A stretch of DNA of 64,000 bases from Sparassis latifolia. Lineage: Eukaryota; Basidiomycota; Agaricomycetes; Polyporales; Sparassidaceae. Shown here piece after piece: positions 12,409 through 26,200 of this stretch. The first letter of the stretch is position 1; each line of letters starts with the position of its first letter. The notes below the pieces were generated by a model. That model was not told where the DNA came from, did no database searches, and saw only the letters and a program-made list of their open reading frames with translations. The stretch is taken from contig CM031558.1 in the NCBI GenBank assembly GCA_018466975.1, forward strand, positions 248,001-312,000, read 5' to 3'. Position numbers and translations under genes: made by a program.

Positions 12409-13568
12409 ATGAATTTCAGTGACCCTTCTCTTCAAGCGAAGCTTCATCAATTAGCTGCCGACGCGGACACAGGAGGAGGCAGGTACGCGACCTCCCTCCA
12501 TCTATAAGCCCCTCGAAAACCTATGTATTGTGACTTCGTCTAACTTGCTGATCTACTCCAGGCCTTTGAAAGATCTGTTAGCCAGGTGTGTGGTGGTGAT
12601 GTATTTTCTCACTGTTGCTGACTTTGCTGACTTCCAGTGCACGTAGCAATGACCAGCTCAAAGGAGTGGAGTCGCAACGTCTGCGAACATATTTCACTTC
12701 GCACAGCATGGAGCCGTCCCGGGACCTGGATTCATTCGGCGGTATGCTGTTGATGGGAGAACTCGAACGTATCAAGGCCGACTATGCCAATCGCGTCTCT
12801 AGGATACAATCCAGAGCTGGATCCGAAGAGGCGGCGCGTGAAGGAGCAGCCAAAGAGTTGTTTGCCCTACATTGGGGTCCGACGCGCGTACCAATTTACA
12901 ACCTTCTCCTTCTGTCCACCCTCATTTACTCGCCCTGCCGTTCAAAGCATTTGGCGATTGCTCGCTGGCTCATCACCGAGGCTGAAGTTCCAGTAGACGG
13001 TACGGACCTTTCGGGCTCTACGGCATTGTACCATGCCATTTCGACAAAACCGTCATTTGATACCGAGTATGGCCAAATATTACATGACGCCGGTGCCTCT
13101 GTAAATCACAGAAACCGGTACGGAGGTACGGCGGCGCATGAAATGTCCTTGATTTGGCAACCGCAGAACAAAAGTCTCGTTGAGCGGGCGGCGGATGGCC
13201 TCAAGTGGTACCTCGATCACGGTGGCAACATTGATATTAAGGACAACGACGGAATGTCGGTGCGCTTTGCAGTTGATTCCACCCGCAAGCTCGTCCTACG
13301 GGGAATTACCGACATGGCGACATGGGACGTCGTGGACAAAGAAGACAAGCGGAGGAAGAGATTGGGCAACAAATGCTGCACGTTCTGTGGGAGAGAGCCT
13401 GAAGGCGACGTCAAGTTATTACTCTGTTCGCAATGCAAGTCAGCCAGTTACTGTGCACCGCCAAGGAAGTGTCAGAAGCAGGATTGGCCAAGGCATAAGG
13501 AGGCGTGCAAGCAATTCAAATCTGCGGGACAGGGCATGACTTACCTTGGAGTAAACTTAGGATGGTGA
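12409..13568 (+). CDS. ankyrin-repeat protein with C-terminal MYND zinc finger
   Basis: Exons 12409-12482, 12562-12585 and 12638-13568 give 342 aa. The middle third has ankyrin-like units, for example DLSGSTALYHAI and NRYGGTAAHEMS, then DIKDNDGMSVRF. The C-terminus is a complete MYND finger: CCTFCGREPEGD, then LLCSQCKSASYC and CQKQDWPRHKEAC. This supplies the Cys pairs plus the final His/Cys that bind two zinc ions. MYND domains usually bind proline-rich partner peptides. Ankyrin-MYND proteins of this kind are common and numerous in mushrooms; their individual roles are mostly unknown. The start is the only ATG that links in frame through the two short 5' exons. The final TGG TGA could instead be read as the donor of a further intron, so the last residues are slightly uncertain. 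Confidence 0.85.
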
Positions 13569-15345
13569 GTCTACAGCTGGACACATTTACGCACTGGCCT
13601 CTTGCTGATGTCCTGATGCCAAACGTAGACTTTCTTTTTCATTGTGCCTCTGAAAAGTAGCGTGTATACACATCTGATCATGCTACACTAACGTTGACTG
13701 GATATGGTTCTTGTCACGTACTGGTGAGTCCTTCTCACCTTGCCACGGGTATAATTGTAGACATGGATAATAATTGAGTTTGATACAGCGATGCAGTAAG
13801 CCCTGTCAGTTTCAATAGCTCCCGGTCCTTGAGCCCTTTCCCGATTGTGGCGCAGCTTTTCTTGCTACAGGAGTCCAATGGTTTCTGTTCGTGTTCCCGC
13901 AGAATGTGTTTTTGCGTATACAATTCTAGTAAGATGAGACCGTTCAAAGAACATGTCGCTATTGGAAAAGGATGTTCGTCGGGTGCTTCGTCGCAGTGTA
14001 CCGGGGCATGGGTGATCGCGGGTCACGGTGTGTTCGTTCTACAGCACCGGTTGTTCTCCTGACATTTGTTGCACTCTTGGGTTCTTTTTGATACTTCCTC
14101 TCGCGCTCGTTTCTACGTACTTCTGTCAAAATCTGCTTGGAAGCATCCATTACACCTACTAATTTGGGAATGCACCATCCCGATCGTACCTCAACTTCAA
14201 TCCAGATGCGGGGTAAGTAGCTGTCACGATAGCGTTGATGTATCTCCTGCTTGCACGAGATAAATACGACGTGAACGTTTGAACGTTGAAGCTTTGGAGC
14301 TTGAGCGCTGTGCGCTGAGCACTGACTTACCCCAGCATCTCTACCAGCCGTGCACGATGACGGTGAGTAACTAGTTACTCTAGGATCTGCACTTCGCTGT
14401 CTACTCACCGGCCCATTAGAAAGGAGTGCAATTCAAAGGAGGACAAATAGAACTTGACGACCAAGTATGGACACGGATCCCAGGTGGTGAGAGACAAGGC
14501 GAGGTGGGTAGTTACCAGTTCTCTTCGAGTCGATAATTCGGCACCGTGGAGGTTGACTTTGGTCATGACAAGTGGATGCTATCCTGAAAGATATCTAACA
14601 GGCGGAGGACGTAGGCGTTTTAGTGAAGAATCCGCGGAAGGTTACCCGGACTCTTTTACTACTGATGCTTCTTCGTCTTCGCGGATCAAGTGCGTCTACT
14701 TTTCCTCGTTTTGTCGTAGTTCATGAGTACATTGCTCACCTTACAGCATGGGCACTGCTGATTCTCTCGTTGCATATAGATATGGGCCTGGCAGAATTCG
14801 CGTGGCCATTTGTGAAAAGCCTTTCAGGAGACAGAATTGCACAGAAATCTTGTGGGATACCTTCCGATCTTCACTAGAAACTGATCAACAGGTTCCCAGC
14901 AGACTGCGGGCATCAGAAGATGTAAAATGACCGACAAACACACATCTTCGTTGTCTTGCTCTGAGTAACGCGGTATTATTCCATAGACCGACTGTGACAA
15001 AGGACGTCTATCTGCCATGCTTCGCGAGTTGGATGACCCATCCAGGAGGGATGAAGGATATAAGGCTTTCTCAAGTTCTGCTTATTTTTCTGTTCAAATC
15101 CCATGTTCAACTGTGGTACTTCTGAATGTTAAGCACCAGAAACTGAATGATGAGCACTAAGTATCAGCCTGTGAGATGCACAGAGGCCGTACAACACGGT
15201 CTTCCGAGTGACAACTTCGCTTAGCGCTGAAGTCGTTCGATCACGTGCCTGTTTCAGCGCTTCTCCGCGGCGGGCCACCTTTTAAAACTTCTCTTGCAGA
15301 TCTAGTACCTTTGCTTTGGCGTAGTAGTGCTGGAACGCGAGAAAC
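13569..15345. other. intergenic, 1.8 kb, no supported gene
   Basis: Only short overlapping ORFs without recognisable motifs are present. The last few hundred bases before 15346 probably form the promoter of the F-box gene. Confidence 0.45.
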
Positions 15346-17140
15346 ATGGAGGATCCTTCTCTTCTGCAGCTTTCTCAGAATTTGCTGTCCCAAATATCTG
15401 AAGGGGCTCGCCGAGTGAGGTACGTGGGCTAAACATTAACATTGGGCTTAGCTCTTTATTATATATGTTCTGTACAGTGCCGATAACGTGCGTACAAACT
15501 GATCGCGCACTTCTGTATGACTCTTCTTATATACCTCCTTGGATTCACTGTTTCAGCTGCCGCTCGTGGAAGACGTCCTGGTCAAAGCTTTATGCCGCCT
15601 CCGATACCGCATGAATGCGGTTTGCCGAATCAATCAGTTTCCAATCGAAATTCTTGGTCTCATTTTCCACTTTGCACTGGATCCGCTGGAGGAAGACTAT
15701 GAAATCTGGCCGATTTCTGAATCATCAATGCTGTCGACGACCGAGCTCGTGAATATTACCCGCGTCTGTCACCTATGGCATGACATTGCTATCGGTACAC
15801 CGTCTCTTTGGACCACTATCAGCAAATTCAATCATGGGCCATATGCCACTGCGCTGCAGCGCTCCAGGAACGCATTGCTCAAGGTGCAAATCGATTATGA
15901 CGCCCCCAAGACGTTTTATGACATGTTCATTTCGGACATTACGATTAGACGCATCCAGGAACTCCATGTATATTTGCTCGACATCTCTGAGTATCCCCGA
16001 GCGAGATGTTTCTGCTTCCCCGCACCTAATCTCAAAATACTGTCCCTCCTCGAAGTGGAGAGTACCAAGGATGGTACACGGCCTTTGCTATTCCACGGAG
16101 ATACTCCTCGCTTAACATCACTACTACTGGACACAGTGGGATTTCTTCCAAGTAACCGATTCGAAGCTCTCACTCAGTTGTCTATAAGGTCATTGTATTC
16201 GTCACCTGAAACCCCGATCACCTTGTTGGACGTGACCGCTTTCCTCTCGGGGTGCCCCAGACTGGAGGAGCTCATGATTGATGAATTTGTTGTGGATATG
16301 CAACCCAGGAACGCAACTCTCCATGTGCCATCACTGGCATATCTACGGAGGATGACAATCGATTCTGCGCAGGAAGCAGGGATGGCCCTGGCTTCGTGGC
16401 TCATGACACATGCTAATAGGTCCGAGGGGGTGGCTGTGCGCATCCTCGACCAGAATTCCTTCCCTATCCAGTCTGACTTCTCTTCCACTTACGGGACGTC
16501 CTTCGAAGGCTTGCACACCCTCGACGTACGCATTGGGTACCAATACGAGTGGAATCTGATCGCGACCGCCTTCAACGACGTGTCGGGAATCCGGGTCGAA
16601 CGTTCATACTCGCACGAGAGGCCTTTCTTATTGCGTGACTGGCCGCTGGCACATGTGCGGGAGCTCCGCATCCGAGGCTCCGAGGACGTACGCGAAGGCA
16701 CCGGTTTTGAGACATTGCTCTCTCCCCTGGTCTCGCTGACATCGCTGGTGGTGCACCTCGATTACCCGTGCAAGAAGGGAAAACCCAGCGTGCTTCATGT
16801 GCTCGCCACGCCACGCAACTCGCGGCTTCTTTGTCCCAACCTCGCCACGGTGCGCATCATCGCCGAGCATGCATCTGTGGTAGAAGATATCGCCGAGGGA
16901 GGTGCATCTGTGGTGGACGATATCATCGCTCTCGCGATGATTCGGGCAGAATACAAGCACTCCCTTCATGCCATCGTCCTCGAGTTCGCTCGGCGCCACG
17001 AGGATATGTTGACGAGATTGAAGGCCCTGGATGCATATGTGGACTCCGTACAGGTTGTACCGTGTGGTCCTCACGAAGATCAGTGGCCTGCTGTGTGTAC
17101 TGAGGGCTCCGCACCGGAGTTATTCTGGCCAGCCTTATAG
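15346..17140 (+). CDS. F-box protein
   Basis: Exons 15346-15419, 15478-15487 (a 10-nt microexon) and 15557-17140 give 555 aa. After an N-terminal helix, an F-box-like segment begins at about residue 50: INQFPIEILGLIFHFALD, then ELVNITRVCHLWHDIAIGTP and SLWTTI. F-box proteins bind Skp1 and bring substrates to SCF ubiquitin ligases. The downstream region has irregular leucine-rich stretches (APNLKILSLLEV, CPRLEELMIDEF) typical of mushroom F-box/LRR-like proteins, where they would recognise the substrate. Such proteins form very large, fast-diverging families in Agaricomycetes, so the substrate cannot be guessed. The microexon is supported by phase and by the continuous reading SADNLPLVEDVLVKALCRLR. 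Confidence 0.85.
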
Positions 17141-19200
17141 TTTTCAAATTCGTGACTGATTGTTGCTCACCTCGTGTCACCTAGTGTTGCCCATGTGGCT
17201 AGTGCATCGCTCCTATACTATGCATAGGGCCTACAAAGAGAAATATTTGTACGATACCTCGTAGGTCAGCTTCACTCTTCCTTTAATTGGCACGTCAGAT
17301 TGCTGCTGGGATCTCGACCTCCCGGTGGGGAAATTTGCTATTCCTCAATGCTCATCGCAATCCGTGATGACGAAGATATGTGTATACCTTCGATGACTAC
17401 TATACACACTAGACCACCAGGCTCCGCGCCATTTCCGCAAAGATGGATTACCGAATCAACGACTACAGATCAAGTATGGCCACAATCTGGACTGCGTTAC
17501 TCCCTCCTTATGTGGCGGCCATGGCAGGCGGTGGGCTGGGTCTTCGTGGAGGGACAGTTACACTTCAGATTACATTTCAGACTCTACTGTTTATTCCTCT
17601 CTAGGCTAAGACCTTGTATCTCGAGGTCCCCTCTTGTTATTCCATCGCTCCAAGCTCAAGCTCAAGCTCAGACTATACAGGCCTTCTTCGTGGTTCTCGG
17701 CTGTGTTATCCGCGCATCACGCACGGGCCGTGGCGCTCTGAGCCTTGAAGCCTGATTTTCGGAGCTGCTGTTCGCGAGATATCAGAGTCCGAGGGCCGAG
17801 ATAAAAAGGGTCTTTGGACATCGGAGTTCTCAGAAGGCGATTGATTCTTGTGTACTGTGCTCATTCCGCCCAGTCTCTGTAACACGAGCTTGGTGTTAGC
17901 TGCGTTTGGGAGCATTGACTTGCGCTACGCTTGTCTCTGGATGTCTGAGGCTGGTGCCTGCGAGTCCCTTCTGGATGAAGTTCCTTGGCGGCATATATGC
18001 CATTTGTTCCCAGTTCCACAAGGTGCAGCTTGTGGATTGTATCAACCCCATGCTTTCCTGTGACACATCTTCGTCCTACCTTTGTGCCCGTCCGTTAGCA
18101 TTTGCCGATATATGCACGCTCTTTCGATAACTTGAATTGGCTACACTTTGTCCGGTTTATCGACTTTTGGGCTTGGGTCTGCTGCATGGATAATTTGGCA
18201 GCCTTTGTTAATGAGGTGCATACCTAACATGTCCATTTGCTGCCATGTCATATCGACCATTACATTTCCATCATGCACTGCAGCTGTGCTGTCGTAGTCT
18301 CTTCGTGCACTGAAAGATGTAGACTCGACCAACCGCTCGCCTCACCTGCCGCTAGCTCTCCTCTCTTCCCATCAAGATTGTCTGAACGACTTGGTAAATT
18401 ACAATGTTGATGTGCCGGAATATGTACGTCCCGCAGTTCCTGCATCGTTTAACGTCTGACTGCCTGGCGACGGGCAGGAAAACTTGAATGTGCGCGAAGA
18501 GATAAAGAGCTGGCGGGACCGTTCGAGCGGTATAAATGTGAGCCTTGAGGCCTTGAGGTTTCGATCTGTGAAATGGGATGCACACGAAAAACTGGGATTG
18601 AAACTTTGAAATGTGAGTCAGTTGTGTGTCGTGTCTGCCTAGTATACAAACACATCCTGCGCGCAAATTCTCCAATAGTGGGCGACCTACCTCCTTCTGC
18701 CCTCCACCTACCTCACTCATTCAGCTTGAAATTACTCGGCGATGTCAGTACACCTCTCAAACAACTCCGTACAGGACGAGTCCCGCGTCTTCCTCGATTT
18801 CCGCTTCTACTTTCCGTCCCTTACACGTGACCTACCCTCTCGACCGATCCAGACTCTTACCTGTTATAGTATGTTTTACTTCCGTCTGTGCAGTTTGGTT
18901 GTGCCGATGAGGCAAAAGATTCCTGCTTGGTCTTCGTTTGAACTCTCGCTGTCAATCCCCTCTATGGTCACCCGGTGCAGGGACCAGCCCTCTGTGCGCT
19001 TGAAACTCTTGATGGGTCGCACTTCGCGATAACGTAACAAACTCCCCTGATAATACAAACTAGATTTACAAACGAGCAGCGCGACCTCCTTACTATAAAC
19101 AAAAGCGACGGACCCAGGTGTACAAAAAAGCAAAGGCTATGTGGACCGTCGGACCCGCGTAACAGCAGCGGCGGGAGACATCTCCTCCCTTCTACCTTCT
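17141..19200. other. intergenic, 2.1 kb, no supported gene
   Basis: An ORF at 17300-17755 (+) and several on the minus strand show no motif, and none links to other exons. Nothing further can be supported. Confidence 0.4.
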
Positions 19201-19533
19201 TCATAGACAGACACAGTACCCCCATGGAATAGACTCAGAATACGACAGCCATCTCAGCTGCTCCTGTCGCCGCTCGGGCAGCAGCGACATCGACGTCGAG
19301 AAATCCTCCGTTGGAGTGGAAGCAGGCGCTGGCTTGGCGCGTGGTGGTCCCCGCGAGCGCGTGCGCGCCCGCTCTTTCCGCACCTGGTAGAGCCGCGAGA
19401 TCCACGCCGCGACACAGAGGCGCGATTTTGGTGGTAGTGTGGATGTGGTGGGACTAGCGCAGCCCTTCTCCTCTAGAGAAGCATTCTCGTCATCCTCGAT
19501 GAGAACGTAGCAATCCTCCTCGGACTTGAACAT
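19201..19533 (-). CDS. small hypothetical protein
   Basis: A 110-aa reading frame starts MFKSEEDCYVLIEDDENAS, continues through a basic RKERARTRSRG stretch and ends at 19201. The open frame extends upstream to a plausible acceptor (TTGCTGCAG) with a GTGAGT donor about 55 nt further, so a 5' exon or a leader intron may exist. No in-frame ATG was found in the upstream piece. A TATATA sequence lies near 19680. No domain is recognised. It may be a genuine small gene or a chance ORF. Confidence 0.3.
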   Translation of the reverse strand: MFKSEEDCYVLIEDDENASLEEKGCASPTTSTLPPKSRLCVAAWISRLYQVRKERARTRSRGPPRAKPAPASTPTEDFSTSMSLLPERRQEQLRWLSYSESIPWGYCVCL

Positions 19534-22500
19534 GGACGCGTCGGATGATGTGGGTGCGGCGATAGGACGGATACTGCAGCAAAAGATGTGAATCCTTGTC
19601 GGGCACGCGCAGGGATGAGCACTCACTGGGATCGCGCGAGGTGGCGGGAGCTCAGTGAGAGAGAGAGACGACAGGTTGCTGTATATAAGGAGCCTGCACG
19701 TTAGATCAGCCAAGGCCGCCTAGCGCCCCGGCGAGATCAACAGGAAGCCTCTTCCCTGCATATCATGTTCCGCTCGACGCCCTCCGCCTTGGCGCCCAGG
19801 TCGCTCGACGCGGATGCTACGCTGCATCTGGGTCTGCTCCTCTCCACCTCCTCTCATCCTTGACACTCCTTTCTCTGACAGGATATCCGCTTGGTCTGTT
19901 TCCGCGATCCAGACTCGACGAGCACGGTGTGTGCCTGGAGAACCTGCCGCTGATTCGCCGCTGAATTTGAATACGCTCCTCGAATCAACGTTTGCTTCCG
20001 CCCCCACGCACATTCCTCGACATCGCCGTGCCCAATTCGGGGCCGTCAGGGGTTACTCGCCGTCCGTATCGCCTCTCGCGTTCAACACCATGCACAGCCA
20101 TACTACTCAACTACGCCACCGTAGTTGGACTACTGAATGCACGCGAAGTTTGGACGGTCGTGCGATGTACTCGGTCGTGCCGTGTTTCATGTTGCAGAAA
20201 GTTTCAACGTTGGCGGTTGTACTAGATTCCATGATCCACCGTCTTCTCCTGATCGCCCCACTGATCGGCTAACGTTTATTGTTCGGAGCTAGCGCGCTCG
20301 CTCTGTGCGAAGACACGGGATATCAACGTTATATATCAACGCTTGAGCAAGCACTGGTCGATGCTCGAAGAACGACGCCACATCCGAGTCTATTTGGGGC
20401 ACGAACCTTCCACTTGGACATTCAGGGCTTCTCGAAGTAAGGCGCTGAGCTGGCGCGGTACTCACTGGCATTCATGAACAGCGGTGCTCGATGCGAAGGG
20501 TAGGTGCCCGGACAAGGCCACATCCGATCCGAGTGTAGCAAATATCAGGATCGCGAACCTTCTACTCGGACACATTCGCGGCAGGTTCTCGAAACGAAGT
20601 GCTGAGCTGTTTCTTCTAGCTCCACGGATACTTGCGCCTGAGGCCCGAAGGTCCAACAAGCTCGTACTTATCCAAGGAGCTGCGCATCGTGAACATTCAG
20701 ATGTTCCGAGAATAGCGACTCATTCGTAGACTCGCAATGTCGCGGCTTCTACGGGATGAGGAGATGCTATATATATATGCGACAGACTTCCCAAAGGACT
20801 ATCTGATTCCGTTGGGCTTTCAGTTTTGGAGTTGAGGTATACTGCTTGAGCGACACTTACCGTCCACCATCAAAGGTGTCATTATAACTCCTTCGAATCG
20901 ACAGAGGTCGAGCGCCGCCACCTCGCGAACGCGAGGCAATCGCCATCAACATCCGATAATGTCATGTACACTAAGGAGATTGCAACGCGAGTTCATCGCC
21001 GACCAGTGCCTTGTAGTGTCCGCGGCAGCTGCGGAGGGAGACAACGTCTTCAGCATGACCGCACAAAGGGTGTACGCGTGCTGGCACGTCGCACCGAGCA
21101 CGGCGGGCTCCGTCGCCTGAAGCTGCGACGTGACAGGGAGCCACGGGAACGCCGTTTATATCCAGACGTGTCGAATCCTCGAACGCAAATGAGCTTCAAC
21201 GTACTTGAAGGATTTTCGAAACCCCGGCTCCGCAGCATTCTTGAAGCTTGAAAGCCTGCAGGAGGAAGCCTGATAAACTTAGCGCGGATCTGTGGGGGAG
21301 TGCACGTAAGGTCGAACCTGGTACGTGGGCCACGTAATGAACCGTGCAGCCTTTGAAGTAAGCCGAAGAGTATTAGCTTCCGGGCTAGCGACTCGTCCTG
21401 TGCGAAAACATGACATGAATGTGTGGCAACAAACATCCCGCATGGACGGACCGGGGTCTGCGCAGCAGAGTCAGTGGCGGCTTTGATACCCCGAAAATGC
21501 TCACCTACACAAGCGTTGAAGCAGCGCAGGGAACTTGGATTCGACTTAGGCCCCAGGACATTCGCGACTAAGATGAGATGCTGCATGACCGATGTCTCTC
21601 AGGATGATATCTGACCGCCGAATAAACTAGGCAGCGAAGCGCGGCAGTGCATGAATGCTACTCCCTTCAAGATATTCAGTAGAACAAGGGGTTCCAACGC
21701 GAGCGTCACTATCTCGTAAATGCGAGACGGAGACGACGCCGTGACATACTCAGCCAGGAATATAAGACACGTCTGGCTCGTAATCCTCAAGCGCCGCAAA
21801 CGGCAATTACACATCCTGGGGCAAAGGTGCATATCTTCAGCATGGATCGAATGGTGCAGGGAACATACGCGTTCCATCAAGCATGGCGAGCTTCACAGCA
21901 TGAGACTGCGAGACGGCTCACTGGATCATATTCAGAAGTGTTGAAATCTAGTATGCATGGCATGAAGTCCAATATACTCGGCGGATTCTCGAAAGCCGAT
22001 ATTCACCTGCCTCTATTCCAGCGGCCAGACAGGACAGATCTGGGAGGAAGAGCTAAGTCCTAGAGGCACCGTGTAAGCAACCACGCACCTACACGTTAGA
22101 GTAGTATCTACTATAGGGTCGTGGACAATAAATCTTGCATCCAAGTAATCCTTGAGCGCGCTACCGCGCGACATCAAAGTCAACACACTCAAACAATAAG
22201 TAACCAATCATTACTCTCAGAGGTAGGGAGGGTCTTGCATACTGCTGCGCACTTTCGGAGGTGGAGAAACCTCTCTGCGCTCGGTAATATTCCTCCCGTA
22301 AATTAAATGCTCACCTGGCTAAGCACGACAATGGAACGGCATCCACAAATCGATACTCCCGGAATATGTACAGCGGGCAGACGTTGCATAACAGTGGTGG
22401 TTACCAACTGTACGTGCTATGGAGGCTCATGACACGTCACAGGTACTGTAACCTCCTGGTTTTACTCTGCCGATCGCCCTTGAGCTTCATGAGCGGCGCC

Positions 22501-23239
22501 TTGAGGGAGACAGAAAATGGCAACCAGAGCACGTCGAGGATGTTGGCAGTAGGATCAAAGCAAGCACTTTGCACGAACAATTCACTGCATTATGTGTTAC
22601 TCTACTAATATCACCGGTATCCAAGTTTTCGAGGTGTCGGTGCGATCTAGACGGAATTTAAGAGGTATTCGACGGAGAATGAGGGTGTGCAAAAAACCTC
22701 CAAGGTGACGCACAGACATTCATGTACCTACGATCCGTAAGTTCATGCACATTGAACATAAGTACAGTATATCGAAGCACGTTCCGAGAAAGCGACAACA
22801 GAGAACTATTTTCCACAATTCTCCGCGGTGCTCTTGTATTGAATCCAATAACGCGATGGACTATCTGTTGGTGGCGTTTTGTTTGAGTTTTGGACACGGA
22901 AGAGGCTTTGTAGGTTATCAAACTTGTCGCGCTCCACGCTGAAAAAAAGTGAGAAAGTCGTGTTTAATAACTCGTTGCCTAGATTAAGACCTGTTTCGGA
23001 ATTTTAAGGCACTATACCACCATAAAAATGGATATAGAGACTTGTCTGGCCCGAGTACGTTACACGTGTGTGGCGAGCACAAACTATGTAGATGTTATTA
23101 CTCGGGTCCGAACACATTGCATTCCGAGAGTGACTTACATTCAGTTTCCTCTTCCGTAATTTGAATGCACACTTGAACTCCAGGCTTGCGCTCAACACGC
23201 AGTTATTCTTGGACCCCGAGGCATTTCATGAAGCCAACA
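19534..23239. other. gene-poor region with diverged repeats
   Basis: I find no gene with a coherent exon chain. An ORF at 19814-20272 (+) and a short MFRSTPSALAPRSLDAD opening at 19765 could be a mitochondrial-targeted first exon, but no continuation was found. From 20.3 kb on, the sequence holds diverged repeat units and ORFs broken in all frames, as expected of old mobile-element DNA. Confidence 0.4.
20354..20615. repeat. two diverged direct repeat units of about 130 bp
   Basis: The segments around 20354-20453 and 20486-20615 share blocks in the same order: GCCACATCCGA, a GCGAACCTTC-CT-GGACA block, then GG-TTCTCGAA and GCTGAGCTG. The units differ by many substitutions and small indels. Related TTCTCGAAA-type blocks recur near 21215 and 21990. 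The family and function are unknown. Confidence 0.5.
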
Positions 23240-26200
23240 TATGTAATTGCAGCGTTCCTCCTCTTGACTTTGCTAGCGATTTGCTCCCGCCATCTGGTCA
23301 TCTCATTGGTGACGCCCGAGTTCCTCGCTGAAGCGTACATGCAGCTCAAGAAGATCAGACCACATCTCGAAGTAGCGGCGAAGGTTAAGGACCCAGTTAT
23401 CTGCGAGCTTTCGCTACTGAGGATCAGCCTTGGCGAAAACGGCGTCGTAGTCGTCAATGTCCAGCAGAAAACTTCGCTTTTTTGTTCGAGTTTTGCCAGG
23501 TCTCGGTCGTCCTACTCTTCAAGAGTGTGACAGTTGTGTGTCTCGGGATCCAAGAGCGCACAAAACCAGGCGATGACAAAGAAGAACGACCCGAGATCGT
23601 GGCAATAACGGCGCAGAGGTACTTTCGTCACCAGGAACAGAACATCGAGAGCCATGAACGGGCGCGTGCCCACGCGTTCTCTCCATTTCGTAGTATCGAC
23701 GCTTGGAATGGCCGCGCCTTCCGGCTTTGCTTCAGTTTCAGCACAACTTGTCATACTATTCTCCTTTTGAGAATCTGAGGGATTTTCCAGTGTTACCGCT
23801 AGATGCCGAAGATGGAAACATTGGCATGTCCAAATACAATTCAATGTCTGCGTCGTTCAGATCCCCGGTAGTCTTACGCATTGCAAGGTCCCAGTCGCAG
23901 AGGACACCGACAGCTTCGCCATTCTTACGATACAGCATGATGTTCTCAATGCTGATATCGCGGTGGAGAACTCTCGATGTCTCCTCAGCCCCAGTGGTGA
24001 GCTATTCCACAATCAGCGAACAACTTGCAACGGCAGTGAAGCCGACATACCACGAACGACATGCACAATCACTTGTTTGAACTCCTCGACGCTATCGACA
24101 GACCGCAGGGGCTGGTACGCTTTCATGATCAGCACCCGACATTCCCGCTCCTTGAACAGCGGCGACACAGGAAAGCCAGACATATGCATCCTCAGCTGGT
24201 CCATGCCCTTTATGGTGCGTCTGAGCCAGCACTTCAACTCGACGATGTGCCTCAGGTATTCTGGCTTCTTCTTCCGAAGCACCCTGCGCACCCTCTCGAC
24301 GTGCGCGCTCTCTTGCTCGCGCGTGATCTCCGGCCATGATATCTTGGCAACGAGCGCCTCAGACCCCCGTGGCTAAGAGGGGGATTACGGTAGTTCCCCT
24401 CCCGACAATGCCGAAGTCGCTGGATATGCGCCGGGTGACATCGAACCCAAACACGAGCTCCGATGCACGTTCAATAGTGCCTCCGACGTTGCAGAACATC
24501 TCAGCAGGCATGAAAAAGTGCATCCCGGTGTATCTGTTGTAGTGTCTGTACGGAGACCAGAGTAGAGGGAAGATGCCCAGAGTATGCAGAACGGCAGAGC
24601 CGATTGCGGCCACGAGGAGCACAAGAAAGTGAGGCTCTTCTACGAAGTTGAAAGACAGAGATTTGACGAGCCCCATGCGGTCAGCATATCACGAGCTGAC
24701 ATCGAGACCGTCGACGGAGAACCCCGACGCGTTCGAACGCAACCTGTGAGACATCATATCCAGGAGATAATTAACGATCTTCACTTCTTCGTTATGTGCG
24801 CTGGTATCACCGGCCTGTGGTGCAGTTGCCCCTGGCGGTGCGTTGACAGAAAGGCGTTTGAGTGATCATTCAACCTCGTGGTCTGGAGCATCTTGCGGTT
24901 GCTACCTTTTGCGACTGTTCTCTTCTGAGACTCCCTCGGTGGGTACAATCTGGCCTTTGTCACAAGAGGTCCATGAGCGGGGCCACAACAAGACGAACCT
25001 GCGTCGGTATCAACTTCGCCAAATCTGCGCTGACGTCGGTTTCGTGCGTGGATGCCAATGCTCGAGGTCTTTTCACGTCTGCACAAGCCAAAACGAAACG
25101 CCAGTCTCGCCGTTTCTCGTTCGCGAAAGTGCACCAGGCGAAACTGCGTCTTACGCCCTTGAATCCGTCCTGCACGATGTTATCCGTCAAATTCAAGAAT
25201 ATAGCAGGAAGTGGACGCGGTGATTTGCTGGATTTTTCTCCTGCAGTAAAATCCTCATCAGTTGAAAGCAGAGAACAACTGCTTCAGTAGAGACTGTAGT
25301 ATCAGTCTCGCACCCAGCATAGTAAGCCCTCTGGCTATAACATTGGCAGTAATCTTTGCACGATGCCTGAGGAAGAGTGTACGACGTTTGAGGTTCCGGG
25401 ATCATATCGTGCGTGAACTTCCAAACCGTGCGCACGAAATCCACGACGGAAACGTCTTGCTGAACGTATTTGAGCAACTTCCCCTTACATATTCTTCATT
25501 GGACTTGTCGCTGCGATCGGGCACTACATTACAAAGTGGGTGAGATGATGGTGCTTGTTGATCGCAGTAAAAGTTGGCGACAGCCTGAGACGCAGAGGTG
25601 CACATGTGCAAACACTCACTTCATCGAACAAAGAGATCCGGTCGCTCGGAATGCGACAACTGCGGAACAAGTCGGTCTCCGAATTCGAGGTTGCATTAAC
25701 CACGACAGGCTCTGCTTCGTCCAGAAATTCGCTGGTAGTATTCACCTTCAACGCCGCGATAAAATTCGGTACGAGAACAGTATGGAACCAAGTAAGGAGC
25801 AAGCATCCTCGCGCGACCATCAGCTAGCTCAAAGAACGGTGGTCCAGATCACGTGCCAGCGGTGGACATTGGGAGACAGCGAGCTTGTTCAGACTACAGC
25901 GATATCCAGAAGTGGAGTCCATGGTGAGGGGCAGGTCGTGGATATCTAAGCCACGAAAAATACAAACAAGTGTCGTGCACACCGCAGGCGTTATCCGTAT
26001 TGGAGCGCCAAACCAAGACTATTTCACGTCCAAGATGAAATTTGTACATGATGGGCGCAGTACGAACCACTTCAGAGACGCCTGTAGAAGCAAACATCAG
26101 TACGTAGAAAAAGATGCGAGCCTGCTGGCAGCCTCGTGGTTTGGGCTTGTTAGATGGGCGAAGAGGTATGGAACATGATCTCCGCCATCCATTAGCGCTA

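Noticed and set aside
15080..15110. GTTCAAATCC resembling a tRNA B box
   Set aside because: No A box or cloverleaf arms at the right distance upstream.
22658..22942. ORFs upstream of the kinase pseudogene considered as extra kinase exons
   Set aside because: No alignment to any kinase segment on either strand.
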